Source of the DNA: UBA9647 sp963739335
Lineage (GTDB): Bacteria > Bacteroidota > Ignavibacteria > UBA10030
DNA: 64,000 bases
NCBI GenBank assembly: GCA_963739335.1
Contig: CAVUAC010000041.1
Coordinates: 6,419-70,418 of the forward strand
Direction of reading: 5' to 3'
Of the stretch, positions 30,713 to 41,201 are shown one piece after another. Numbering within the stretch: the first letter of the stretch is position 1; each line of letters begins with the position of its first letter. The position numbers were made by a program, and so were the translations under genes. The notes under the pieces are model-generated. The model saw only the letters and a program-made list of their open reading frames with translations, had not been told where the DNA came from and ran no database searches.

Positions 30713-33700
30713 TTGCTTCGAAAACTCTTCATACTCCTTCTTATCTGGTCCTCTACTGGCCTTCACGCGCAGGATGCTTTGCATCAACTGCCAGTGTCGT
30801 CCCATCGAACAGCTTCTTTCAAACTCAGTGCTTCTGACACGGCATACACTCTTCCGCACAACCTCGTATTGCCAGGTAGTGAAAAAGTCGTCCTCGATTC
30901 TGCTATTGCCCTGACTCGGCACCTGGATTATGAGATTCAATATTGGCAAGGGGTAGTTCGGTTCGGCCGCGATCGCTTGGCAAGGATTCTTGCGGATTCT
31001 TCAGTCCACACTGCCGTAGTCACATATGAACTGTTGCCTTTCTCCCTCAAACAGGAATACTTTCTGCATCAGCTCACAGAGTTCAAGGATTCCACCGGTC
31101 GGTTGACACGCAAGGTCGCGTCACCTGCTTCCAGCTTCTCAATGAACGATATCTTCGGTTCGGGCCTTCAAAAAAGCGGCTCCATCTTCCGCGGATTGAC
31201 CGTCGGGTCAAACAGAGAATCTGACGCTGAATTCGGGATTCCGGATGCAGCTAGCCGGCAGATTGTCGTCTGACTTAGACATTGTGGCGGCGCTTACGGA
31301 CGAGAATGTCCCCATTCAACCAGAGGGGACAACGCAAACACTACAAGAGCTCGACAAAGTGTTCATACAGCTGAAAAATCCCCGGTACGGAGCCACACTT
31401 GGCGATTTCGTCTATGCGATCGGCGAGGAAGAAGGGGGTGAATTCGGAAGATTGTCGCGAAAACTTCAGGGCGCCGTGGGAACCGCCGGTCTGAAGGATG
31501 TTGTGGGCAGCGGTAGCACGCTGACAATTTCACTGACTGGGGCAACAGCCCGCGGGAAATTCACAACGAATCAATTCCAGGGAATCGAAGGAAACCAGGG
31601 TCCCTACCGGCTTACTGGCCAGGATCCGAGCGGCCGCCCTATCATTATCGCCGGGACGGAACGTGTCTACATCAACGGTCAGCCCATGACAAGGGGAGAA
31701 ACGAACGACTACACCATCGACTACAGTACGGGGGATCTGTACTTTTCCGCTCGCAGACTCATCACCAACGCAACGCGGATCACGGTTGATTTCGAGTATA
31801 CCGATCGTCAGTTCACGCGTAATTTGGCGGGAGCGTCGGCCCACTTGACCGCACTGAACGACCGTCTCAATGTGTTCACATCGCTGACGCAGGAGGCTGA
31901 TGATCCGGAATCCCCGGTGGACATAGTGCTGAACGACACACTTCGCAATATCATCAGAGCGAGCGGCGCTGACAAGATGAAGGCGTCCGTTCCCGGTATT
32001 CATTTCGCCGGACGTGATTCTCTTACCCTTGCGGGGAAGGGCCAGTATGTTCTGAAGGACACATTGATTCTTGGTGTTGTCCGATCACTACTCGTCTTCG
32101 CGCCGGGAGATCCTCAGGCGGTCTACTCCGTTACCTTTTCCTACGTCGACAAGATGCCGGGAGATTCTCTTGGCTACAGCCTCTCAAGTTCGGGAGGCTA
32201 TGCAGTTGCTGGAATAGGCAAGGGGAACTATCTTCCGCTCGAATTCTTGCCGATTCCGGAGCTTCACCGCGTTGTCACTGGCCGGGCGAGTTACACGCCT
32301 GGGTCCGACCTCACAGTTTCGGCTGAGTACGCTTTGAGCTCCTATGACCGGAACCGTCTCTCCAGCATTGATGACAACGATAGGCAAGGAGGCGCCTACA
32401 AACTTCGGGCCGATTATCATCCGAAAGACCTGACCATCAGTGGGCTGCACCTTGGCGAGCTCGATCTCGCTGTGTCTGATCGATTCGTTGACAGACGCTT
32501 CCTTTCGCTGGACCGATCGAACGAGATTGAGTTCAATCGGAATTGGAACCTCAATCAATACTCGGTTGGGGATGAAGAGATTCGTGAAATGTCATTGACG
32601 TATTTGCCGCTTAAGAGCATTAGGTTGGGAGGAGGATACGGATTGCTCGAGCGCAAGGGGAGCTATCGATCGAATCGGACTACAATCGATGCTTCTGTAA
32701 CGGATTCCGTCGCACCGCACCTGTCGTACAATTCCGAGATCCTCGAAAGCGAGGACATGCGACTGCCGGGCAAATCTTCATGGGTGCGGCAACGGGGGAC
32801 TGTGTCGTACAGCATCTTGAAGTTCCAGCCCAGCATCCGAATCGAAATGGAAGACCGGCAGGATCGCCTTCCCTCATCGGACTCTCTGAACCAGGGGAGC
32901 TTCCGGTTCCTTGAGGTCGCTCCTGCGCTTTCTCTCATCAATCTCAACCCATTCAGCATGTCAGCAGAAGTTCAGATGAGAACGGAGGACAGCGCCTCTG
33001 CGGGCGCGATGCTTCGTGCGTTCCGATCGCTGACTCAACTGTATGAAATGCAGCTGCGAGAATGGAACTCGTTTTCAAGCACGGTCTCGCTGGCATTGAG
33101 GAAGACGGATCTGTCAGATGAATTCGCCGCAAAAGGAAACACAGCTTCGAACACAATGTTGGTCCGAACCCAGCTGCGCTATGCTCCGTGGCACCGGGCG
33201 CTGGATGCCGATGTCCTGTATGAATTCGCACGGGAGAAGTCTGCTGCCATGAGGCGAGTCTTCATTCGAGTGCCAAAAGGAACGGGAAACTACAGGTACA
33301 AAGGAGACCTCAATCAGAATGGAATCGCGGATGAGAATGAATTCGAACAGACAAGGTTTGACGGCGACTATATTGCAATCTACCTGCCGAGCGATCAGTT
33401 CATGCCCGTAGCCGACTTGAAAACTGGCTTTCGGCTCAGACTGACGCCTGGCAAGCTCCTGCCGAAACGTGAGAGCTTCGCAGAGAAGGTCCTTGCCGCT
33501 CTTTCAACGGAAACAGTGGCTCGCATCGAAGAGAAAAGCACCGAGCCGGATGCAAGCCAGATCTATCTGCTGCATCTCTCGCGTTTCCAGAACGATAGCA
33601 CGACGCTCACAGGAACAAACCTCTTCACGCAGGATGTATATGTTCTCGAGTCCGATCCTGGGTTCTCGATGCGGTTCCGGTTCAATCAACGGAGCGGACT

Positions 33701-34268
33701 CCTGAGATTGGTCGGAACGACAGAGCGTAGTTACATCCGGGAGCGTTCCATCCGCCTGAGGACGCAGCTGCTGAAGGAAATCGGAAATCAAACGGAGTAC
33801 ACCAACAAGCTTGATCAGCTCTTTGCCTCAAGCGACTCACCTCGTCAACGGGACCTGCTCTTGGCTGAACTAAAGACCGAATTCTCCTACCGGCCCTATC
33901 CTGAGTGGGAAATCGCGTTTGGTACTGGAATCTCTCGGATCACGAATCGCTTCGGAGGGACGAATCCGACAGCAAACTTGAACGACCAGTTTCTTCGTTT
34001 GACGTACGCGTTCCTGGCCGCCGGCCAATTAAGGAGTGAGATCCAACGCGAGGAGGCAAGAATCTCGGACCAATCGACCACTGGGGTGGCCAACTATCCC
34101 TTCGAATTCACAAACGGGGAGGTCGTTGGCAAGACGTTGCTCTGGCGGCTTGCATTTGACTATAGGATTAGCCAATATCTACAGGTAACCCTCAACTACG
34201 ATGGCCGTTCGGAGGGGGGACGACCTGCGGTACATACCGCTCGAGCGGAGGCTAGAGCGTTTTTCTAG
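30713..34268 (+). CDS. large outer-membrane beta-barrel-like protein, split by one frameshift
   Basis: The first frame (30713-31273) starts with a signal peptide (KLFILLLIWSSTGLHAQ) and a region reaching LTVGSNRESD. The second (31245-34268) continues with MQLAGRLSSDLDIVAALTDENVPIQPEGTTQTLQELDKVFI. Reading the overlap in the second frame gives NSGFRMQLAGRLS, so one extra base near 31235 splits a gene of about 1180 codons. The body is full of alternating short amphipathic strands, ending with ARAEARAFF, a C-terminal aromatic typical for outer-membrane barrels. Related giant proteins occur in Ignavibacteria and Chlorobi; their role is unknown. Confidence 0.65.
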
Positions 34269-34445
34269 GAATCTGACCGCCGTGCCGCAATTCCACAGGC
34301 ACTGAAACAGCTTGAAATGCGTGGGGGCCCCACGTTGCGCTACAAGTGTGAGGACCTGATCATTCATGCCTTGCGCAGCTGAATTCGCTCTGCTCGTTCC
34401 AGTTCATCTCTGAAGTAAGAGTCTCAACAATGAAGATCAAAGAAC

Positions 34446-36674
34446 ATGTCTTTTCTGAGCGATCTTAATCAGGTCCAGCAAAACGCGGTCAAAGCTCTGA
34501 ACGGCCCCGTGATGATTATTGCTGGGGCTGGAAGCGGGAAGACACGTGTCCTCACCTATCGAGTTGCCTATCTGATCAGTTGCGGCGTTCCACCGTACCA
34601 ACTTCTGGCCCTGACGTTCACGAACAAGGCGGCCAATGAAATGAAGGAGCGTATCAGGAAGCTCGTCGGTGAAAAGGCTTCCGAAGTATGGATGGGAACC
34701 TTCCATTCCATGTTTGCCCGCATTCTGCGAAAAGAGGCTCCTCTGCTCGGTTACGATCGGTCCTTCACCATCTATGACTCGGACGATGCCGTCAGTGCTG
34801 TTCGGCGATGCATGGAGCGCGTGAATCTCTCTACGCAGCAAATACCGCCGCAGGCAGTCAGTTCCAGAATCAGCAGCGCAAAGAATCAGCTTATCATGCC
34901 AGGACAATATGCAGAGCTGGCGAGGGACAACCTCGACGAGAAAATCGGCATCGTGTACGAAGAGTATGTGAAGCTGCTTCAGCGCAGCAATGCAATGGAC
35001 TTTGATGATCTCCTCGTGAAGCCCATCGAGCTTTTTCGAAAACACCCGGAGGTGTTGAAGAAATACCACCATCGTTTCAGATTTCTTCTGGTCGATGAGT
35101 TCCAAGACACGAACACGGCCCAGTATCAGGTCATCAAACTGCTGGCCCAGGATCACCAGAACATCTGTGTCGTTGGCGATGATGCCCAGAGCATCTATGC
35201 TTTCCGAGGAGCTGATATCAGGAACATTCTGGACTTCGCCAAGGACTATCCAACATGCAGCACCTTCCGACTGGAACAGAACTATCGGTCGACAAAGAAC
35301 ATCCTGGCTGCTGCCGATTGCCTGATCAAATTCAATGTTGATCAATTGCGAAAAGACTTGTGGACCGACAATGCGGTTGGTGACTCAGTTCGATTGCTGG
35401 ACTGCATTGATGATCGGGATGAGGGGCATCAAATCTTGGCAGCTCTCCAGGAAGAGATCGTTGCGGAACAGCGAGCGCTCAAGGACTTTGCCATTCTTTA
35501 TCGAACGAATGCTCAGTCGCGATCGCTTGAAGATGTGCTCCGGCGCAATGGCGTTCCCTATGAAATCGTTGGGGGCATCCGTTTCTACGAGAGGAAAGAA
35601 ATCAAAGACGTGCTCGGGTATCTGCGGCTTCTCGTGAATCAAAAGGATGATGAGAGTTTCTTGCGAACAGTCAACTATCCAGGTCGCGGGATCGGCGACA
35701 CGAGCATCGAAAAACTGCAGCAGTTCGCGCGGGAGCATAGTATCACGCTTTTCGATGCGTGCGGGCATATAGGAGAGGTCGAGGGCATCCTCGATCGGAT
35801 CAAGAAGGCGATCGAACAGTTCAGGAAATTCATCGCGAAGTACATCTCACTCCGATCCAAAGTATCCTTGAGCGAATTGGCTCGTTCGATGGTGGATGAG
35901 CTTGGCATTCTCAAGGCCTACAAGGAGGAGGGTACAGCCGAAGCAATGGGGCGATGGGAGAACATCCAGGAACTGCTCTCTGCGATCACGGAGTTCAGCG
36001 ATGAGCATCCGGACGGGACGCTCGAAGCGTTCCTCGAAGAGGTGTCCCTGGTGTCCGATATCGACACTTGGGATGATACTCGAAACGTTGTGACGTTGAT
36101 GACCCTGCATTCCTCGAAGGGACTGGAATTCCCGGTCGTTTTCATTGCAGGGGTAGAGGAGGGGCTTCTCCCGTTCTATACGAACACGATTGAACGGCGC
36201 GAGCTTGAAGAGGAGCGTCGCTTACTCTATGTCGGGATGACGCGAGCACAGAAGAGACTGTTTCTTTCGAAGACTCAAATGCGTTATCGTTTCGGCGACG
36301 TGTCTTATGCATCGCCGTCGCGGTTTCTTGCCGAAATCGGAGAAGACAGGCTCGAAGTGCCAGAGACGAGACATGTTCGTGGCTCGATCCCCTCCGAGCG
36401 AGTGCATCGAGGCACAGCACGGACGCGGGGCGTGTCGGAGCGCAAGGAGGCAAAGGAGGAACTTTTCAATGCCGATGAGTCACCGAACTATGAGGACGAG
36501 AGCCAGGAAGAGTTTGAGATCAAACAGGGCGTGTATGTCCGCCACGAGATGTTTGGTCGTGGCAAGGTCGTGAGGGTATCAGGGAAGGGGGAGTCGATGA
36601 AGGTCGTTGTTGACTTCGACGACTACGGTGTGAAAAACCTTCTGGTGAAATTCGCCCGACTGCGTTCTGGCTAG
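34446..36674 (+). CDS. pcrA: UvrD/PcrA superfamily I DNA helicase
   Basis: A 742-residue 3'-5' helicase for repair and replication-fork maintenance. Motifs in order: I AGAGSGKTRVL, Ia TFTNKAANEMKER, II VDEFQDTN, III VVGDDAQSIYAFRGA, IV LEQNYRSTKNIL, V TLHSSKGLEFPVVFIAG and VI EERRLLYVGMTRA. The C-terminus has a Tudor-like KVVRVSGKGESMKVVVDF tail as in PcrA. The length is typical. Gene naming between uvrD and pcrA follows the Gram-positive style tail. Confidence 0.92.
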   Translation: MSFLSDLNQVQQNAVKALNGPVMIIAGAGSGKTRVLTYRVAYLISCGVPPYQLLALTFTNKAANEMKERIRKLVGEKASEVWMGTFHSMFARILRKEAPLLGYDRSFTIYDSDDAVSAVRRCMERVNLSTQQIPPQAVSSRISSAKNQLIMPGQYAELARDNLDEKIGIVYEEYVKLLQRSNAMDFDDLLVKPIELFRKHPEVLKKYHHRFRFLLVDEFQDTNTAQYQVIKLLAQDHQNICVVGDDAQSIYAFRGADIRNILDFAKDYPTCSTFRLEQNYRSTKNILAAADCLIKFNVDQLRKDLWTDNAVGDSVRLLDCIDDRDEGHQILAALQEEIVAEQRALKDFAILYRTNAQSRSLEDVLRRNGVPYEIVGGIRFYERKEIKDVLGYLRLLVNQKDDESFLRTVNYPGRGIGDTSIEKLQQFAREHSITLFDACGHIGEVEGILDRIKKAIEQFRKFIAKYISLRSKVSLSELARSMVDELGILKAYKEEGTAEAMGRWENIQELLSAITEFSDEHPDGTLEAFLEEVSLVSDIDTWDDTRNVVTLMTLHSSKGLEFPVVFIAGVEEGLLPFYTNTIERRELEEERRLLYVGMTRAQKRLFLSKTQMRYRFGDVSYASPSRFLAEIGEDRLEVPETRHVRGSIPSERVHRGTARTRGVSERKEAKEELFNADESPNYEDESQEEFEIKQGVYVRHEMFGRGKVVRVSGKGESMKVVVDFDDYGVKNLLVKFARLRSG

Positions 36675-36710
36675 TCCCGTTCCGGAAAATCATTCACTGA
36701 GGGATACTGG

Positions 36711-37145
36711 CTAATTCTGCAGTGTTTTCGAGCTTACCACAACAATACTCTGCAGGTAATCAGGATGGATGTAATGCGTGATGAGGGAGTTGAATTCAGG
36801 CACTTTTAGAGCTGGGACAATGATGTAGAGATCCGCCTGCAGGCCGCTGCTCGTGTCAAATTGGTCCAGAAATACGTTGTACTGCGTCAGGGCATGCTCC
36901 GTTTCAAAATCGCCTTCCCCCGTCTTAGCCTCACCGATAATCCAGCAATGGCGTTTTTCGTCGTACGCATAGATGTCAGGGGACTTGTTTTCTTGGTCGC
37001 CGTACCCGTTGTTGTGCAGAGGACGGGCGGGTGCAAAGCCTGGGATGCCGTCGGCTCCCAGAACGCGAAATCCTCTTTCCTTGAAGATGTCAAGAAGCTC
37101 TTGTATGAGTGCAGCGTGCTTCTCGGGATTGTTTCGAAAATGCAT
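36711..37145 (-). CDS. PD-(D/E)XK nuclease-like protein, 144 aa
   Basis: The middle has SPDIYAYDEKRHCWIIGEAKTG, the D...(E)xK spacing of the PD-(D/E)XK fold, followed by a helix and FLDQFDTSSG. A KERGFRVLGADG motif lies before it. This suggests a small endonuclease-like or Holliday-junction-type protein. It is convergent with pcrA and stands alone. Substrate unknown. Confidence 0.55.
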   Translation of the reverse strand: MHFRNNPEKHAALIQELLDIFKERGFRVLGADGIPGFAPARPLHNNGYGDQENKSPDIYAYDEKRHCWIIGEAKTGEGDFETEHALTQYNVFLDQFDTSSGLQADLYIIVPALKVPEFNSLITHYIHPDYLQSIVVVSSKTLQN

Positions 37146-37192
37146 GATATCTCTCTGGAGTGTGACAACGGAAGCAAGTCTGCGACGGTAGT

Positions 37193-38314
37193 CTATGCTC
37201 CCGAGAGGATCTTCTGATAGTACTCTTCGTACCGACGAACGATCTTAGATGCGTCGAACTCAATCGCCCGTTGGCGCGCAGCATTGGCGAAGATCTGATA
37301 TTTCGCAGTGTTGGAAAGGAGATCGATGGCGTACTTCGCCATCCGGTCGATGTCACCAATCTCCGCAATGTAGCCCGTCTGACCGTGGACCTGTAGCTCG
37401 GGCAAGCCGCCAACGCTTGATGAGATAACAGGAACCCCGCACGCCATCGCCTCGAGAGCAGAGAGTCCAAAACTCTCCGATTGGCTCGGCATCAGGAACA
37501 GGTCGGCGTTCGAAAGAATGTGTATGACATCGGTCTGCTTGCCGAGAAACTTGACATGCTCCTGTATCCCGAGTTCCCGGCTGAGACTTTCACACTGCGA
37601 GCGTTCGGGGCCATCGCCGACGAGCACCAGCTTCGATGGTACCTTCTTTCGAACTTCATCGAAGATGCGAATGGCATCAGGGACGCGTTTAACCATCCTG
37701 AAGTTTGAGGTATGGACAAGAATCTTCTCTCCCTCCGGAGCGATGTGCTTGCGGAACTCGTCTGGCTGACTACGACGATACTTCCTCGTGTCGACAAAAT
37801 TCGGGATGACCTCGATGTCTTTCTCGATCCCGTAGTTGGTTAGTGTTTTCTCTTTCAGGAACCGTGAAACTGCTGTCACCCCATCGCTCCGCTCAATGCT
37901 GAATTTCATCACCGGGAGGAAGCTCGGTTCGAGCCCAACGAGGGTGATATCTGTGCCGTGGAGGGTTGTGATCACCTTGATGGTGGATGAAGCCAGCATT
38001 TCCTTTGCAAGGTACGCGCTCGTGGCATGAGGAATTGCGTAATGACAATGGAAGAGATCGAGTTTTTCGTACTTGGCGACTTCAACCATCTTGCTCGCCA
38101 GGGACAGTGTGTATAGCGGAAAGTCGAAAAGGGGATAGTTTGAGGTTTCAACTTCGTGAAACACGACGTTGTCCATAAAGCCCGTGAGGCGCATGGGAAG
38201 GGCATAGCTTATGAAATGAACGGAATGGCCTTTCTCTGCGAGCGCCTTCCCGAGTTCGGTTGCGACGACGCCGCTGCCGCCGTACGTGGGATAACATGTA
38301 ATTCCGATGTTCAT
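37193..38314 (-). CDS. bshA: N-acetyl-alpha-D-glucosaminyl L-malate synthase BshA
   Basis: A 373-residue GT4 glycosyltransferase. N-terminal CYPTYGGSGVVATELGKALAEKGHSVHFISY is the BshA signature; HCHYAIPHATSAYLAKEM and ITTLHGTDITLVG follow, and the nucleotide part is SESFGLSALEAMACGVPVISSSVGGLPE. BshA joins malate and UDP-GlcNAc in the first step of bacillithiol synthesis, a low-molecular thiol of Firmicutes and Bacteroidota. AGGGGACCACC precedes the ATG. Confidence 0.92.
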   Translation of the reverse strand: MNIGITCYPTYGGSGVVATELGKALAEKGHSVHFISYALPMRLTGFMDNVVFHEVETSNYPLFDFPLYTLSLASKMVEVAKYEKLDLFHCHYAIPHATSAYLAKEMLASSTIKVITTLHGTDITLVGLEPSFLPVMKFSIERSDGVTAVSRFLKEKTLTNYGIEKDIEVIPNFVDTRKYRRSQPDEFRKHIAPEGEKILVHTSNFRMVKRVPDAIRIFDEVRKKVPSKLVLVGDGPERSQCESLSRELGIQEHVKFLGKQTDVIHILSNADLFLMPSQSESFGLSALEAMACGVPVISSSVGGLPELQVHGQTGYIAEIGDIDRMAKYAIDLLSNTAKYQIFANAARQRAIEFDASKIVRRYEEYYQKILSGA

Positions 38315-38820
38315 GGTGGTCCCCTTTCCAGAGGCAAGTTAGCTAGAAGTGGCCGAAGAAACAAGGAATGGTGAATTCTGGTCATCCAAGTGGTTTGGAA
38401 ATGCTTGGAATCGATAGAAATAAAAAGTCTCCACTTGTTTTGAGAACAGCGTGGCCTGGAAAACTGAACTTCTGGTTTTTGGTGATAAGATTCGAGGGCC
38501 ACACGACAAAGTCCCAAATTCAAGTACTGTGTGCTGTGCAGATGGAGAAGTCGACCGACCAGCAGGGATCTGGCGTGGTGCAGAAGATTTGAAGCCGGGA
38601 TTGGGAAAAAGAACCAAGGAAGTAGCGCAGGTGGGATTGGTTTGTGAGGATCAGGGAACGATTCGTGTCTGCCCGTTGTTTAACAAGTGAGTTCAATGAG
38701 GCTCGAGTTTTAAGTTTTGGCTTGACTTGAACGGAGTTATATCGTTATATTAGTGTATTCAGCGAGGGAAAAGCCTTGATTTTTTTTGGACGTAACTAGG
38801 ACTTGCCAGGGTCGTATATT
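38315..38820. other. intergenic region between bshA and the Rrf2 regulator
   Basis: Divergent genes share about 500 bases. I see no supported gene in it. The right part holds a promoter; other short open frames here lack protein-like composition and ribosome sites. Confidence 0.5.
38722..38750 (+). promoter_or_regulatory. promoter upstream of the Rrf2 regulator / SUF operon
   Basis: TTGACT, 17 bases, TTATAT gives a good sigma70-type promoter about 70 bases before the regulator start. The GTTATATCGTTATAT tandem around the -10 box might be a regulator binding site. Confidence 0.45.
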
Positions 38821-39224
38821 ATGCTCCAACTATCGAAAAAGGTGGAATACGGTCTCATCGCCTTACGGCATATGGCGATGAAACCAGCGGGTACATCGTT
38901 ACGACGAAGGAACTCGCAAAGGAGAATGGTCTGCCCTACGAGCTGCTCGCGAAAATCCTCCAGAAGCTGGCTCGCGCCGGCGTTGTGCGATCGCTGCAGG
39001 GGGTGAAAGGTGGCTACACACTCGTACGCAGACCGGAAGAACTGAAAGTCGCCGCAATCATCGGAATCATTGAAAACTCGAAGCCGATGGTTGCGGAGTG
39101 CTACACAGACGGACCTGAGGGTTGTTACCTCTTCTACAACTGCACCATCAGGCGACCCCTGGGAAAGCTCCAGAGAAACCTCAACGCCCTATTTGACAAG
39201 ATGACAGTTCGAGAAATCATATAA
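38821..39224 (+). CDS. Rrf2 family iron-sulfur regulator, split by one frameshift
   Basis: The first frame opens MLQLSKKVEYGLIALRHMAMKPA. The next continues as GYIVTTKELAKENGLPYELLAKILQKLARAGVVRSLQGVKGGY and ends EII at 39224. Together they make a normal Rrf2 protein of about 134 residues: winged helix, then three cysteines (ECYTDGPEGC and YNC) that could bind an Fe-S cluster. One base is missing near 38887. It sits upstream of the SUF genes and likely represses them when clusters are abundant, as SufR and IscR do. A real mutation would leave the operon unregulated. Confidence 0.75.
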
Positions 39225-39253
39225 CCAAATCAATTCCTTCTCACGATGTCTCT

Positions 39254-39653
39254 ATGCCACAGAATCTGAACGATCTCATTACAAACAAGGAAGAGTTTCT
39301 TCGCTTTTTGAAGACGAAGACGCAATTGTTCCACCAATCGAATGTCTTCTTCCGCGATTTCCAGGTACGGAATTATTTCATACGCTAAGGCAAGATCCAA
39401 GAATGTTGGATACGCCGAAGCAGAGGAGTTAGCGGGGCAACTCATAACGTCCCTTGAATCAGCAGGCATTCTTAAGCTTATCAAGGCGGGTTCATGGATG
39501 CTGCTATATCCCGAATTCAGGAAACCCTCAGAGAAACCGGAAGTCCCCGCAAAGCCTGTCGCGTCTGCAGGTGCTCCGAAAGCGCCTGCTGCTCCGCAAA
39601 GCACGGCGACGTTGCAGGGACCTCCATCAGCATCACAGCAATCGAATGATTAG
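39254..39653 (+). CDS. conserved-looking small protein between regulator and sufB, one frameshift
   Basis: The reading starts at ATG 39254 (MPQNLNDLITNKEEFLRFLKTKTQLFHQSNVFFRDFQ). Removing one G near 39363 continues it as YGIISYAKARSKNVGYAEAEELAGQLITSLESAGILKLIKAGSWMLLYPEF. A Pro/Ala/Ser-rich tail ends at 39653, about 132 residues in all. No family recognised. Its place in the operon suggests a link to Fe-S cluster assembly. Confidence 0.5.
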
Positions 39654-39701
39654 GCGGGCGGAGATTCGTCCAAAGCAGAAGGGTCTTGATAGAATACTAC
39701 G

Positions 39702-41150
39702 ATGAGCACAGAATCCAATACCATAGAGCAGCTTGCGAATCAGGAGTACAAGTGGGGTTTTGTAACTGACATCGAAGCGGATGCAGCTCCGAAGGGATTG
39801 AGCGAAGGCATCATCCGTTTCATTTCCGCGAAGAAGAAGGAACCTGAGTGGCTTCTCGAGTGGCGCCTGAAAGCGTATCGGCACTGGCTGACGATGACAG
39901 AGCCTCGGTGGCCGAATGTGAAGTACAACGTCATCGACTACCAGGACATCGTCTACTACTCGGCTCCGAAGCAAAAAAAAGTTCTCAAGAGCCTCGACGA
40001 GGTTGATCCTGAACTGGTGCGGATGTACGAGAAGCTCGGGATATCCTTGCAGGAGCAGGAGCGGCTCAGCGGCGTTGCAGTCGACGCCGTGTTTGACAGT
40101 GTATCGGTCGCCACAACATTTAAGGGGAAACTGAAGGAACTCGGCATCATCTTTTGCTCATTCTCTGAAGCAGTCCAAAATCACCCTGATCTTGTCCGCA
40201 AGTACCTCGGCTCGGTAGTGCCCGCAAACGACAACTTTTTCGCTGCCCTCAACTCTGCCGTCTTTAGTGATGGATCGTTCTGCTATATCCCGAAGGGTGT
40301 GCGCTGTCCGATGGAGCTATCAACGTCCTTCCGAATCAATGCGGCTGACACGGGCCAGTTTGAACGGACACTGATTGTTGCTGAAGAGAATTCTTACGTC
40401 AGTTATCTGGAAGGGTGTACAGCACCGATGCGTGACAATAATCAGCTCCATGCTGCCGTCGTGGAGTTGATCGCTGTCGGTCGGAATGCACAAATCAAAT
40501 ACTCGACCGTTCAGAATTGGTATCCTGGCGACAGGCAGGGGAAAGGCGGTATCTACAACTTCGTCACGAAACGAGGCAAGTGTATCGGTACGAATTCGAA
40601 GATCTCGTGGACGCAGGTTGAGACGGGGTCGGCCATAACCTGGAAATACCCAAGCGTCCTGCTGCAGGGAGACAATTCGGTGGGGGAGTTCTACTCGGTG
40701 GCGGTTGTGAACAACTACCAGCAGGCGGATACCGGCACGAAAATGATCCACATTGGCAAGAATACACGGAGCACCATTGTTTCTAAGGGTATTTCCGCGG
40801 GTCGTGGACAAAATTCCTATCGTGGCTTGGTGGACGTAAAGAAGGGGGCAACGAACTCGCGGAATTTCTCGCAGTGTGACTCGCTTCTTCTGGGCGACAA
40901 GTGCGGGGCGCATACGTTCCCGTACATCGAGGTGAAAAACAGGTCCTCCAAGGTCGAGCACGAGGCATCAACGTCGAAAATCGGCGAAGATCAGATATTC
41001 TACTGTAAGCAACGAGGACTTTCAACGGAAGACGCGGTCAACTTGATCGTGAATGGATTCTGCAAAGAGGTGTTTCGCGAACTGCCGATGGAATTTGCAG
41101 TGGAAGCGCAGAAGCTCCTCGGCGTGAGCTTGGAAGGTAGTGTTGGCTAA
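39702..41150 (+). CDS. sufB: Fe-S cluster assembly protein SufB
   Basis: A 482-residue scaffold protein of the SufBCD complex, of normal length. The C-terminal beta-helix contains GLVDVKKGATNSRNFSQCDSLLLGDKCGAHTFPYIEV, with the conserved cysteine that receives sulfur. CKQRGLSTEDAVNLIVNGFCKEV is near the end. It should build clusters on SufBCD and pass them to carriers. First of the sufBCDSU order. Confidence 0.95.
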   Translation: MSTESNTIEQLANQEYKWGFVTDIEADAAPKGLSEGIIRFISAKKKEPEWLLEWRLKAYRHWLTMTEPRWPNVKYNVIDYQDIVYYSAPKQKKVLKSLDEVDPELVRMYEKLGISLQEQERLSGVAVDAVFDSVSVATTFKGKLKELGIIFCSFSEAVQNHPDLVRKYLGSVVPANDNFFAALNSAVFSDGSFCYIPKGVRCPMELSTSFRINAADTGQFERTLIVAEENSYVSYLEGCTAPMRDNNQLHAAVVELIAVGRNAQIKYSTVQNWYPGDRQGKGGIYNFVTKRGKCIGTNSKISWTQVETGSAITWKYPSVLLQGDNSVGEFYSVAVVNNYQQADTGTKMIHIGKNTRSTIVSKGISAGRGQNSYRGLVDVKKGATNSRNFSQCDSLLLGDKCGAHTFPYIEVKNRSSKVEHEASTSKIGEDQIFYCKQRGLSTEDAVNLIVNGFCKEVFRELPMEFAVEAQKLLGVSLEGSVG

Positions 41151-41201
41151 TCGGTCCAATGGACAACTTTGTCACAATTCTTTATTCAAGGGATAGAAAC
41201 G

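Noticed and set aside
30713..31273. The first part of the large barrel protein as a separate 186-aa gene
   Set aside because: Its frame joins the next by a one-base shift and the sequence across the join is continuous, so it is the N-terminus of one gene.
34300..34345. GTGGGGGCCCCAC palindrome before pcrA as a terminator
   Set aside because: No T run follows; it may still be a structural stem but I cannot assign it.
38368..38690. Short open frames in the bshA-Rrf2 gap
   Set aside because: Poor composition, no ribosome sites and mutual overlap in different frames.
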